A stretch of 48,151 nucleotides of DNA from Clostridiales bacterium (GTDB lineage Bacteria; Bacillota; Clostridia; Lachnospirales; WQUN01). This document shows positions 26,775 to 34,827 of this stretch, piece by piece (position 1 is the stretch's first letter; every line of letters starts with the position of its first letter). Under the pieces are notes generated by a model that worked only from the letters and a program-made list of their open reading frames with translations, was not told where the DNA came from and searched no databases. Made by a program: the position numbers and the translations under genes. Where the stretch lies: the NCBI GenBank assembly GCA_031269465.1, contig JAISZB010000104.1, positions 1-48,151 of the forward strand. Direction: 5' to 3'.

Positions 26775-28037
26775 CTAAACCGGAATCGAGAAAGCGACCT
26801 TTGTTCCCTTGCCTGGTACACTCTCAATGCTTACTTCACCTCCGTGGGCGCTGATGATTTGCTTGCATATAGATAGCCCCAGCCCGCTGCCACCGCTGTC
26901 TGACACGCCCCGCTCGAAAACACGAGCCATCAGTTCCGGCGCGATTCCTTCGCCATCGTCCGTAACCGTGACAACAATTGCTTTGTTCCGGCACTCGGCG
27001 TGAATTCGGATATGGCCGTTCTTCGTCTTAGCTATGGAGTTGGACAAGAGATTGGAAACCACTTGCACCATCGCGTCAGCGTTGCCGCGGATTTTGGGCA
27101 ACTCGTTTTGTACGTCAATGATCAGGTCAGTACCGTCTTTTTCAATCAGGGCGCGGTAGGCGTCGCCAGTCGTCTGGATCAGCGCGCCCAAATCCAGCGG
27201 GGCAATGCCGTCGGAGTTTTGCATAGAGGACAGGCGCAGGGCATTGTTGACCAGCCGCGCCATCCGCATGACTTCTTCCTGCACCAGCGTAAAGGATTCT
27301 TTGATTTTCTCATCATCGCCCTGCCGCGCCAGCTCAAAGAGCTTCTCCGCCCGCTGGATATGAACGGAGATGACGGTGAGCGGCGTTTTCATTTCGTGGG
27401 AGACATTGGCGAACAGTTCCGTTTTCATCTGGCTGGCTTGTTCCAGCCGCAGATTCTGTTCGTCCAGCATTTTCTGCTGCGCCCGGTAGAGCCGCGTTTG
27501 GGCAAACATTACCGCTGAAAGCGCGATGCCGCATACTATAAAGTCTATCATATTGCCTATGAGATATCCTTTTTCGTCGGGATACGCATTGACAAGTTCC
27601 GGTTGCGCATAGGCGAACACGCAGGCTATTGAAAACGCAGCGAGTTCAAAAGCGCTTACGATCAACGCGATCTTTCCCTCTAGCATAAAAGCGGTAAAAA
27701 CTAAAGCAAAGATGAAAAACGATATTTTACCGCCGTGATAACCGCCCATTTTGAAAAACAATATCGGGAAATAGCCGATAAAAATCACCGCGATTGTAAT
27801 CAGATAGCAGAGCTGATAGCGTCCGCTGCGGCTCGCGATATACATCAGCGCAAAAGATAAAACTGCGCTTGCCGCTCCGGTTGCGAAACGAAGCAATCCG
27901 CCGCCGTTGACGGAGTTTACGATGCCCATTGTAAGCCCTACTAACATTCCTGCAGACGCAAGAATGTTAAACAGCCGGACGCGAAGATCGAGATCCGGAG
28001 AGAAATAAGCTTTGAAGAGAAATAATATGTTTTTCAA
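26775..28037 (-). CDS. Sensor histidine kinase
   Basis: A 420-residue membrane kinase. About six helices span residues 22-180 with no large extracellular domain, so the signal is probably sensed in or near the membrane. A short coiled coil (RAQQKMLDEQNLRLEQASQM) leads to the H box ANVSHEMKTPLTV with His214. The ATP-binding domain has the N box VVSNLLSNSIAKTKNG, the G1 box DDGEGIAPE and the G2 box GSGLGLSICKQI. It is the first gene of a kinase-regulator operon. The kinase would phosphorylate Asp56 of the regulator downstream. Confidence 0.95.
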   Translation of the reverse strand: MKNILFLFKAYFSPDLDLRVRLFNILASAGMLVGLTMGIVNSVNGGGLLRFATGAASAVLSFALMYIASRSGRYQLCYLITIAVIFIGYFPILFFKMGGYHGGKISFFIFALVFTAFMLEGKIALIVSAFELAAFSIACVFAYAQPELVNAYPDEKGYLIGNMIDFIVCGIALSAVMFAQTRLYRAQQKMLDEQNLRLEQASQMKTELFANVSHEMKTPLTVISVHIQRAEKLFELARQGDDEKIKESFTLVQEEVMRMARLVNNALRLSSMQNSDGIAPLDLGALIQTTGDAYRALIEKDGTDLIIDVQNELPKIRGNADAMVQVVSNLLSNSIAKTKNGHIRIHAECRNKAIVVTVTDDGEGIAPELMARVFERGVSDSGGSGLGLSICKQIISAHGGEVSIESVPGKGTKVAFSIPV

Positions 28038-28166
28038 GAGGGCAGCCTCCGTTTGATTTCGTTATGACCTGGTTTTGACTATAAAGATTAGCGGGTGATC
28101 CATCCATTTCATTGCCCATATAGGCAAAAGGTCCAGTGTCAGATTCGTTAATTCTTCCACATCAAT

Positions 28167-28302
28167 TATACTGATTTTCATAGAAAACTGCCTTTTTGGG
28201 AGCTTGATTATACAGCGAGTGCAAAATGCCGATATCGGCATTTCGCACCATTCAATGGATAATCAAGCTCCAAAAAAAGGACACTGAATGAAAATCAGTA
28301 TA
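28167..28302. repeat. MITE-like palindromic element, copy 4 (best preserved)
   Basis: 136 bases. Terminal repeats are TATACTGATTTTCAT and ATGAAAATCAGTATA. Inner arms are GGAGCTTGATTATAC and GGATAATCAAGCTCC. The centre is AATGCCGATATCGGCATT within GTGC...GCAC. The whole unit could fold into one long hairpin. It lies upstream of the kinase gene and directly abuts a truncated coding frame on its right. Confidence 0.9.
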
Positions 28303-28307
28303 TCAGG

Positions 28308-28505
28308 ACATCGCCAGAAAGCAAAGTTTACCTGCAGGCGCTGATCGACTGTAAAACCAACGGCTCTTTCAGCGGACGGCAAATGGTTTGCCGCGCAATG
28401 GGCGAAAGGCTGGGCTATGATGACAAGCCCTTCGCAAGCCTGACTTTGAAAAAGCGCGGGATGAACTTTTCCCGTAGCTCGGCAGTGGCTCAGCAAAACA
28501 GGTAG
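28308..28505 (+). pseudogene. Coding remnant directly after MITE copy 4
   Basis: A frame with coding character begins at the element's edge and runs to TAG 28503: TSPESKVYLQALIDCKTNGS, FSGRQMVCRAMGERLGYDD, then KPFASLTLKKRGMNFSRSS. It has no start codon in a sensible place. The basic, helix-turn-helix-like composition suggests a DNA-associated protein of a mobile element, but I do not recognise the family. The element probably replaced its 5' part. Confidence 0.4.
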
Positions 28506-29470
28506 AACTTTAGAAAATCGCAGAATAACGTTTCCGTTGAAAAGCAACTAGAAATCTAATATAACAAGCAGGGCATTCATATAAAAAAGGGAGGCTGCGC
28601 AATGTTCAAGCTCTATGGAGGCTGCATTTCCTCCTGCAGGGAGGCGGTGCCGACGCTAATAAAGCTACTCGAAACGCGGCGGTCAGGCCGGCAAATAAGC
28701 CCGTCAGCTCCTGGACATGGCCGCCGCCAGAGTTGCATTACAAATTATATTATCGAAAGTCGACGCCTACGGCATTCAATAAAGCCCGGGCGGCGCCTTC
28801 CCCGAAGAAAGAAGGAGCATTTTGCGCGACGGAAAGGAAAATGCCGGATCAAGGAAGGGCGGCGCGACGACAACAATATCGGGCGCATGCGACTCCAGAG
28901 CCGGCGCGGCCCTCGCCAGGAGCTGAGCAGCGAGAAAGCCAATGAAACTGCGGTGATTTCGATGCTGATCGGCCATGCCGGCGAAACTGCGCTGGGATCC
29001 TTGTCCGCATGGAGCGCGCCGGATTCAACAGCCAAGAACGTCGAGAAAGCAATCGACTCCGGGGAGCCTGCGTTTAGCGCTCAATGGCAATGCTATCGCG
29101 TTTTCGGCGTTATCGCGACATTTTTCGACGCAGAGGTTGAAATTTAGTCCGGAACTAGCATCAGCCGGATATTGAAGTACGGTTCCCCGGCCATCCGCCG
29201 ACGGTGAAAATAGTCGCAGTTATCATTACAAGGGACTATTTTGCTGCTGCCGACAATTCAAGCTTCTGAAAATCGGGTGAATTGGCGGGGTTGAATTTCA
29301 TCTTTATTTAGCGATATATGCCGCATCAAAAGATAAAACAGGATGCTCCGTACTGCAGATGTTGAAAAATATCAAAGACATCCTATCAGGCGGCATGTCT
29401 CATGCTGCGCTAAATTCCCCGAAGAATATCGTATATTGATTAATAACGCCTGATATCCAGGATCGTCGAA
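28506..29470. other. Long stretch without a supported gene
   Basis: About 960 bases. Open frames on both strands between 28602 and 29147 are arginine/alanine/proline-rich and overlap one another. None has a domain or ribosome site I can support. From about 29190 the sequence may include an unrecognised upstream part of the IS1595 remnant. Confidence 0.4.
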
Positions 29471-29872
29471 ATGGACAAGGCTTACTTCAGGATTCCGCGA
29501 AAATGCGGAAAGCGCGGCATGGGCGCAACGAAAACCCTCGTTTTGGCGGCGCTTTCGCTGGACGCCTTCGACCGACCGCTCTACGACAGGCTAACAGCCG
29601 CAGACGGCGAGGCGTTGCTGGAATTCGCCGCCTGGAGCATCGCGCTCGACAATTAGGAGCGATGGGTTCAGCCCTTATATAAAGCTGCGGTGCAAGTTTA
29701 ATGCTGAGATTCCCAAATTCAGCATATTAGAGAAGCCTGGGCATTTAAAGGCCGCATGCCGCAGCATCCAACGCAAAGTCCGTCATCAACGGCGCCTTCC
29801 ACGGCCTTGGGGCAAGCATCTGCAAAGACGCCTGGACGAATTCTGCTATCGAAGGCATGGCTTTTCAGGGTC
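29471..29872 (+). pseudogene. IS1595-family transposase, decayed
   Basis: MDKAYFRIPRKCGKRGMGAT matches the VDExYxG...GKRGRG region of ISXO2-like (IS1595) transposases, and KTLVLAALSLD follows as the beta strand. A stop at 29654 ends the frame. After two shifts the C-terminal signature survives as VINGAFHGLG and then HLQRRLDEFCYRRHGF (compare FIxGTxHGV...KHLQxYLDEFxYRxNRR). The zinc-binding N-terminus is not found. These enzymes use DDN/E chemistry to move short elements. Several lesions make this a relic. Confidence 0.65.
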
Positions 29873-29984
29873 TTTAAACTTGTCAGGGCAAAAAGCTGAA
29901 ATGCACATGAAAAGCCCTTTAAGATCAGAGTTTAAGTCAATTATCAAAAGGCAGTCCCCGCTCAAGTTTAAAGACCCTGCTTTT

Positions 29985-31211
29985 TCAGAATTCTGGCGCA
30001 GTCGCTTCACTGAGGCTCTCGACAATTCTAAGAATGTCATCAGGGCTATCCACTACATGCCGCGCGCCGTTTGCTTCAAGCTCGTCCTTCTGCCTGAATC
30101 CCCAAGAGACTCCTATGGAAAGCGCTCCGCAATTTTCCGCAGTCTTCATGTCAACCCCGGAATCCCCCACAAAAATGCATTCACCCGGCAATGTGCCAAG
30201 CATGCTCATTGCCATGCGCGCAGACGTTGGATCGGGCTTTAGGGGAATGCCTTTAACTTGGCCAAAGACAGCATCAAACATTCGAGGATATAAATGCTTA
30301 ATTACAATATCCGCCATCTCCTGCGCTTTGTTTGTAACTACGGCAAGCCTAATCCCTTCTCTTTTCAGCTTTTTTAGAAGTTCTGAAACGCCTGGGTAGG
30401 CAAATGTCTTGTCAACGCAATGCCTAGAATAGAATTCCAAAAAGCTTGGCAGAAGTTCGCGCGCCTGCTTTGAGCTGCGGATCTCTTCAGGAAGAGCTTT
30501 CTGAAGCATAATCGAGGCTCCGTTTCCGGCTAGGGTTTTAAAGTCCTCGGCTTGTCTCTGAGGATAGCCGAAAGCGTCTAGCGCGTGGTTTGCTGCTGAT
30601 GCAAGATCCTCCACGGTGTTTGCCAAAGTCCCGTCCAAGTCAAACAGCGCCGCCTTTATCCCTTCAGCCTTTTCCTTCTTTAGTACTGGCGATTCCGCCC
30701 CGGGGCATCTCCCAGCGATGTCAATGAACCTATGCGATGCGCCATAGAAATCCAAAATCCTGGACAGATCTTTGGGGTCGAAGATGATTGTCGCAGTGTT
30801 GTCGTTAGGGTGGACTCCGATCCGCTCATAGTTAAATATGCAGCGATCAATAAGAAGAGTGGCGTCAGTCTTTTCTACGCCTATGATATTTAGCAAAGAT
30901 ACCGAACCGGGCTGTATTCCAAGCTTCTCCTTCAAGTCTTGCTCACTGCCGAAACTTAATCGCGTCTCGCCCAAAAGAGCTTGCAGCGCATACAAATCGG
31001 CTTTTTTCTCAAGCGGCAGCGAAACCAGATAATATCTGCTTTTATTCTTATTCCTCAGAAATAGGTTTTTGAAAATCACCGCGTTGATCTCTACCTTGTG
31101 TTTTATATTATCCTGTTGCGTAAACATCGGTGGGTGGTCTGCCACGGTATAGGAAATACCCAAGCTCTCAAACAGCGCGTAGACCTTTTCTTTGGCGTTT
31201 TCTAAAGGCAT
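29985..31211 (-). CDS. Fusion of prolyl-tRNA-type deacylase (ProX/YbaK-like) and HAD phosphatase
   Basis: A 408-residue two-domain protein. The start ATG 31211 (MPLENAKEKVYALFESLGIS) follows AAGGAG at nine bases; a longer frame from 31268 has no such site. Residues about 1-165 form a ProX/PrdX-like aminoacyl-tRNA editing domain: DHPPMFTQQDN, VIFKNLFLRNKNKSRYYLVS with the conserved lysine, then GSVSLLNIIG and GVHPNDNTATIIF. About 185-400 is a HAD hydrolase of the phosphoglycolate-phosphatase type: FDLDGTLANT (nucleophile Asp191), VVTNKAQEM, LKPDPTSARMAM and FVGDSGVDM. The first half would remove mischarged amino acids from tRNA; the second would hydrolyse a phosphoester. It is monocistronic. 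Confidence 0.88.
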   Translation of the reverse strand: MPLENAKEKVYALFESLGISYTVADHPPMFTQQDNIKHKVEINAVIFKNLFLRNKNKSRYYLVSLPLEKKADLYALQALLGETRLSFGSEQDLKEKLGIQPGSVSLLNIIGVEKTDATLLIDRCIFNYERIGVHPNDNTATIIFDPKDLSRILDFYGASHRFIDIAGRCPGAESPVLKKEKAEGIKAALFDLDGTLANTVEDLASAANHALDAFGYPQRQAEDFKTLAGNGASIMLQKALPEEIRSSKQARELLPSFLEFYSRHCVDKTFAYPGVSELLKKLKREGIRLAVVTNKAQEMADIVIKHLYPRMFDAVFGQVKGIPLKPDPTSARMAMSMLGTLPGECIFVGDSGVDMKTAENCGALSIGVSWGFRQKDELEANGARHVVDSPDDILRIVESLSEATAPEF

Positions 31212-31381
31212 GAATTTCCACTCCTTCGTAGATCCGACGCCCAGTCGAATGAACAGATTCCAAATCATACATCCCGTTTAAGAACCTCATAATCCTGCTC
31301 CAGCATCGGAAATTGCAGCTGCAAACATCTTATACTTTCTATTTATTATACAACAGAGGGGGTTCGAAGAAAAGCAGCATC

Positions 31382-31585
31382 TCAATGGCTTAATGGATGC
31401 AGCCCCATATCCGCGCCATGCTTGGAAAAACTATCCGATTTCGGGCCTTCGCCAGCGAAAATCCGGCGGATCTTCGTTGAAATGGATACTAGCATAATGA
31501 GCGCGTCCATGTACTCCGACCCATCGAGGGGCAGCTTCCCTCTATTCTGATCGGAATCGGTGCGCATCATTCTTTCGGATGCCAA
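31382..31585 (-). CDS. Short hypothetical ORF
   Basis: A 67-codon frame, open upstream to 31638, with plausible protein composition (LPLDGSEYMDALIMLVSIST, then KIRRIFAGEGPKSDS) but no good ribosome site and no family. It may be a gene fragment or chance. Confidence 0.2.
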   Translation of the reverse strand: MASERMMRTDSDQNRGKLPLDGSEYMDALIMLVSISTKIRRIFAGEGPKSDSFSKHGADMGLHPLSH

Positions 31586-31888
31586 AAGCTCCTCATCCGG
31601 GGTACTCTCCGTAACCTCTGTTGGAACTCTATTCTGTTATGTTGTGGCTGTAAAGACATTTATTCTGCCTCCCGATTTTTATTTAATGATTTTATTATAA
31701 ACCATTATTTTCATAAAGTCAGGAGAAAAATAAACTGATCAAACTGGAGACTCATTAAAATTTATATAACAGAGAAACTGCCAGGGGGTGATCTGCCCTT
31801 CGTATTTGAGATTTACAGCACTAGCTATACATAGCGCTTTGCGGGCAAAAAGCCATCTGGATAACTTGGGAAACATACGGAATATGAC

Positions 31889-31922
31889 AAGAAAAAGGCG
31901 CTCATACGAGCACCTTTTTCTT
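31889..31922. terminator. Bidirectional hairpin terminator after the toxin gene
   Basis: AAGAAAAAGGCGCTC pairs with GAGCACCTTTTTCTT across a four-base loop (one mismatch), giving a T-run in either direction. It lies 22 bases past the PIN toxin stop on the minus strand. Confidence 0.8.
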
Positions 31923-31943
31923 GCTGTAAATGCCCTGATTCTT

Positions 31944-32333
31944 CTAATTCTTCTCCGCAAGAAACTGCGCGGGCGTCACAATAAGCGGCTCATCCGGGTA
32001 ATGGCGGGTATTGCCAGTTATCAAAGTCGCGTTGCATTCTTTGGCGACATCATAGAACTTCCTGTCGGTTTCATCGACAAACTCAATCGTCGATGGCCGC
32101 ACAGACACAGGCAGCCCATTGGCGCGCATACTGTTAATAAATATGCCGACTTTGGCTCTGCTAAACGCAAGCTTTGGGCGAGACAACACAACTTTGTATT
32201 CAGCCATAATCTGTGCGTTGTAACAAGGCAGTATCTTCTTGCCCGCAAACATCCGCAATATATCAGCAGCGCTGCCCTTTTCTGACCAAAATGCTGAAAC
32301 TATGATATTTGTGTCTAAGACCACACGAATCAT
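31944..32333 (-). CDS. PIN-domain toxin of a type II toxin-antitoxin pair
   Basis: A 129-residue PIN-domain ribonuclease. The acidic residues that hold Mg2+ are present: Asp7 in VVLDTNIIVSAF, a glutamate in AEYKVVLSRPK, the aspartate pair DETDRKFYDVA, and the final LITGNTRHYPD. This order fits the PIN family of putative toxins (TIGR00305 type). Its ATG overlaps the stop of the antitoxin gene by four bases (ATGA), a layout that couples translation. It would cleave RNA when not bound by the antitoxin. The motifs look complete, so it is probably functional. Confidence 0.92.
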   Translation of the reverse strand: MIRVVLDTNIIVSAFWSEKGSAADILRMFAGKKILPCYNAQIMAEYKVVLSRPKLAFSRAKVGIFINSMRANGLPVSVRPSTIEFVDETDRKFYDVAKECNATLITGNTRHYPDEPLIVTPAQFLAEKN

Positions 32334-32635
32334 CGCGGTCTTCCGCCCGCATTCATTTCTGCCCGTGCCGCCTGTATCTCGGCTTCAATTTCTTCATCGG
32401 TTAGAAATCCGCGCTCGGCGGCCTCTTCGCGGGCATCTTCAAGAGTGCGCAACAGTTTTGCGCGTCGGACGTCCTGCAATGTTTCCTCAAAATCGCCGTC
32501 CGGTATATTCAGCAGCAAGGCCGTGGGCTTGCCGTTGTTAGTGATGACGATTTCTTCCTCGCTGCTCAACTTGCCCCATATTTCTTTGGATGAATTGCGA
32601 AAATCCCTGACTGTAACAAACTGCATATTACTCAT
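32330..32635 (-). CDS. Phd/YefM-family antitoxin
   Basis: A 101-residue antitoxin. The N-terminal fold FVTVRDFRNSSKEIWGKL and EIVITNNGKPTALLLNI are the DNA-binding Phd/YefM pattern. The acidic, helical C-terminus (TDEEIEAEIQAARAEMN) would wrap the PIN toxin and block its active site. ATG 32635 is only three bases from GAAGGAGG; ATG 32626 (MQFVTVRD) is 12 bases away, so either start may be used. It heads the operon and, as in the family, probably represses its own promoter together with the toxin. Confidence 0.9.
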   Translation of the reverse strand: MSNMQFVTVRDFRNSSKEIWGKLSSEEEIVITNNGKPTALLLNIPDGDFEETLQDVRRAKLLRTLEDAREEAAERGFLTDEEIEAEIQAARAEMNAGGRPR

Positions 32636-32664
32636 GCGCCTCCTTCTGTTGCGTTCACAATTAC

Positions 32665-32693
32665 ATTATACACAACCGTAGGACGATTGTCAA
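32665..32693 (-). promoter_or_regulatory. Consensus sigma-A promoter of the toxin-antitoxin operon
   Basis: On the minus strand TTGACA (32688-32693) and TATAAT (32665-32670) are exactly 17 bases apart. Both boxes match consensus perfectly, 30 bases before the antitoxin start. Repression by the antitoxin complex would be expected at such a strong promoter. Confidence 0.85.
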
Positions 32694-32724
32694 CATAGTC
32701 TTGATTCGTCAAAATGGCACTCTT

Positions 32725-33840
32725 ATGAGCGCCGTTAGAGGCGCCGCGCCTGAACCTGACGACTATGATCTGGACAGCGTTGCGGATATGGACGACATAG
32801 CCATTCCAACAGCAGCGGCCATGCCGGCGCCGGATTGCGGCGCCATCCGGCGCGAGCTCGAGAAAACCGTCATCTGGCAGGAATCCGCGATGGAGGCCAT
32901 CGCGCATCAGGCGACATTGTTCCTGAACAAGAAAAACCCCAAGAAACCGCTGTCGATTGTGGCCTACGGCCCTCCGGGAACCGGGAAGTCCGACGGCGAA
33001 GGCGCTGTCCAAATCCCTGTCCAAGCTCGGCCCGCAGCAGTACGCCGATGTCTGGACGACCTGAACACCTTCGCCAAGGCGCACAGCGTCTACCGCCTGA
33101 TCGGCTCCCCTCCGGGCTATGTGGGGTACGAGGACACGCCGGTCTTCGAGGCGGTGACCCGCAACCCGCATACCGTGTTCGTCTTTGACGAGCTGGACAA
33201 GGCGCACCCGGAGGTGCTAAAAACCTTAATGTCAATCCTGGACGAGGGACGCTACGCCGTCAGGAAGGAGTTGCCGCACCACTCCCGCGAGCATGGCTTC
33301 AAGCGCTGCATTTTCATCTTCACCTCCAACTACCGCCTTGGCGAGGCGCCCAAGAAACAGATCTGCTTCGGGTTTCCGGATGTGGAGGAAGCGCAATGCG
33401 CCGACGGTGTCTTTGAGGTGAGCTATGCCGGGGATGAGCCAGAGGCGCAGGATCAGATCGACGTCACCAGGCGCGTTTACAGGGACGCGGAAGCGTCGCG
33501 GAAAGCCTTCGTGGAAACCGGCGTCCTGGCTGAGATAGCCAGCCGCTTCAACTGCTTCGTGGAGTTCAAGGAGCTCAGCGCTACGGCGAAAGTCCAGATA
33601 TTGGCCATGCAGGTGATTGAAATGGGGTTCGAGTACAACATCCGGCTGGCATACATCTCATCCTCCATCCTGCAGGCGCTGGTTGACGCCGCTGCCGAGG
33701 ACGCCCTGACAGTGCGCTCGTTCAAGGCTGTCATCGAGGTATGCCTCGCGTCGCCTTTCGCGGAGGCCGGAGAGCGCTACGGCGGGCAGGCGATCCGGCT
33801 GGAGGGGACGATAGAGTCGCCGAAGCTGATTGCCTCTTGA
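32725..33840 (+). CDS. AAA+ ATPase (ClpA/ClpB domain-2-like) with a scrambled post-P-loop segment
   Basis: A 371-residue AAA+ protein (ATG 32725; open from TTG 32701, no clear ribosome site). Walker A is GPPGTGKS; the sequence DLNTFAKAHSVYRLIGSPPG then YVGYEDTPVFEAV matches the Clp-type AAA_2 fold. Walker B is VFVFDELDKAHPEVLK, sensor 1 is IFIFTSN and the SRF motif ASRFNCFVEF follows. Between 32988 and 33060 the frame has slipped and slipped back. The displaced frame there reads PTAKALSKSLSKLGPQQYAD, the natural helix after Walker A, so about 22 residues are now foreign. It probably belonged to a conjugative element with the methyltransferase and recombinase remnants downstream. Function is doubtful. 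Confidence 0.75.
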   Translation: MSAVRGAAPEPDDYDLDSVADMDDIAIPTAAAMPAPDCGAIRRELEKTVIWQESAMEAIAHQATLFLNKKNPKKPLSIVAYGPPGTGKSDGEGAVQIPVQARPAAVRRCLDDLNTFAKAHSVYRLIGSPPGYVGYEDTPVFEAVTRNPHTVFVFDELDKAHPEVLKTLMSILDEGRYAVRKELPHHSREHGFKRCIFIFTSNYRLGEAPKKQICFGFPDVEEAQCADGVFEVSYAGDEPEAQDQIDVTRRVYRDAEASRKAFVETGVLAEIASRFNCFVEFKELSATAKVQILAMQVIEMGFEYNIRLAYISSSILQALVDAAAEDALTVRSFKAVIEVCLASPFAEAGERYGGQAIRLEGTIESPKLIAS

Positions 33841-34035
33841 CAAAATCAACGGCAAGAATTTGGCAAAGCATCCAATTTGTTTCGCAACATCGTTTTTCAC
33901 TGCGCGCAGCCTGCGTTTCCGCCCCTGGCGGAGGGCGTCCAATCGCTGGCCAAGCTGAAAGCGCCCATGCTTCATAAGCGGGGCAGACCTGGCGTTTAAT
34001 GTCGCCAGCAGCAAAAAAGGAAAGGAGCATTTGCA

Positions 34036-34590
34036 TTGGAAGCAACGTTATCAGAGAGCCGTACGGAGCCATAATGGCTGATCCTCCATGGGACATACAG
34101 CAGAAGGGATCAAATGGCGCCATCAGTCCGTAGTGCCTGATGGCGCTGGGTCAGATCAAGGCGATGCCTGTGGCGGATTTGGCGGCTGAAAACGCGCATT
34201 GCTGGCTGTGGGTGACCAACGCCACACTGCGGCACGGCTACGATGTGCTGGAGGCCTGGGGGTTCACGCCCCGATCAGTTTTCTCTTGGATAAAGCCCCG
34301 CCTCGGCCTTAGCATCTACCTGAGAAACGCCACCGAGCACGTGCTGCTCGGAACGCGCGGCAAAGCGCCTGTGCAGAACCACGGCCACAAGCCGGAGGAG
34401 CAATGCGCCATCATCCAGAGAGTGTCACCCGGCCCGTATCTCGAGCTTTTCGCCCGCCGCGGCAAGCATCTAAACGCTTTCAGCATCCGCAGGCGATTTC
34501 TCAACTTCGCCATCTACCCATCAATATCAACAAGATCGCTTGTCTCTTTGAGAACAGTACTGCAAGTGCACGCGAAAGTATACAGATAAT
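34036..34590 (+). pseudogene. MT-A70-family adenine DNA methyltransferase, decayed
   Basis: AAAGGAG stands eight bases before TTG 34036, opening MEATLSESRTEP; the frame then slips. In the next frame YGAIMADPPWDIQQKGSN holds the catalytic DPPW (34080-34091). An in-frame TAG follows at 34131. Then come MALGQIKAMPVADLAAENAH, CWLWVTNATLRHGYDVLEAW, GFTPRSVFSWIKPRLGL and PGPYLELFARR, the family order. The true C-terminus (usually GWxxWGNE) is replaced by unrelated sequence after about 34470. The enzyme would have methylated adenine in DNA, probably as part of a mobile element. It has at least three lesions. Confidence 0.8.
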
Positions 34591-34602
34591 CTTCTTAACC
34601 AT
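34501..34602 (-). CDS. Truncated N-terminus of a membrane or secreted protein
   Basis: On the minus strand GGGAGG stands eight bases before ATG 34602. The 33-codon frame begins MVKKIICILSRALAVLFSKR, a basic start with a hydrophobic run, and ends in sequence antisense to the methyltransferase remnant. It looks like the front of a gene joined to foreign DNA at about 34510. A hairpin at 34624-34657 lies in its leader. Confidence 0.3.
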   Translation of the reverse strand: MVKKIICILSRALAVLFSKRQAILLILMGRWRS

Positions 34603-34623
34603 TTCCTTATCCTCCCTCAATGT

Positions 34624-34657
34624 TCAATGTAACATGCTCATTAGAGCGTTACATTGA
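34624..34657. other. Hairpin 1 with self-paired loop
   Basis: TCAATGTAAC pairs with GTTACATTGA (10 bp). Its loop contains CTCATTAGAG (34637-34646), which is the exact reverse complement of the loop of hairpin 2 at 34777-34786. Confidence 0.7.
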
Positions 34658-34758
34658 CCTTTACATGATAAGATCAGGAGGACAACGACGAGAAATTTGG
34701 CCGCTCAAGCACAAAAACAAAAATGACCGAGCTTGTAAACCTTGTCGAGTACAACAAA

Positions 34759-34806
34759 AATAACGCCGATGCAACACTCTAATGAGTATGTTGCATCGGC
34801 GTTATT
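34759..34806. other. Hairpin 2 upstream of the recombinase remnant
   Basis: AATAACGCCGATGCAAC pairs perfectly with GTTGCATCGGCGTTATT (17 bp) around a loop holding CTCTAATGAG. It could be a recombination site, a terminator-like element or an attenuator. It is placed 22 bases before the recombinase start position. Confidence 0.75.
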
Positions 34807-34827
34807 AATTATAAGGAGGAACTCATT

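Noticed and set aside
27000-27518. 172-codon plus-strand frame
   Set aside because: Antisense to the histidine kinase catalytic region.
28602-29147. 181-codon plus-strand frame and three minus-strand frames
   Set aside because: Mutually overlapping, arginine-rich and without domains; no frame is better than the others.
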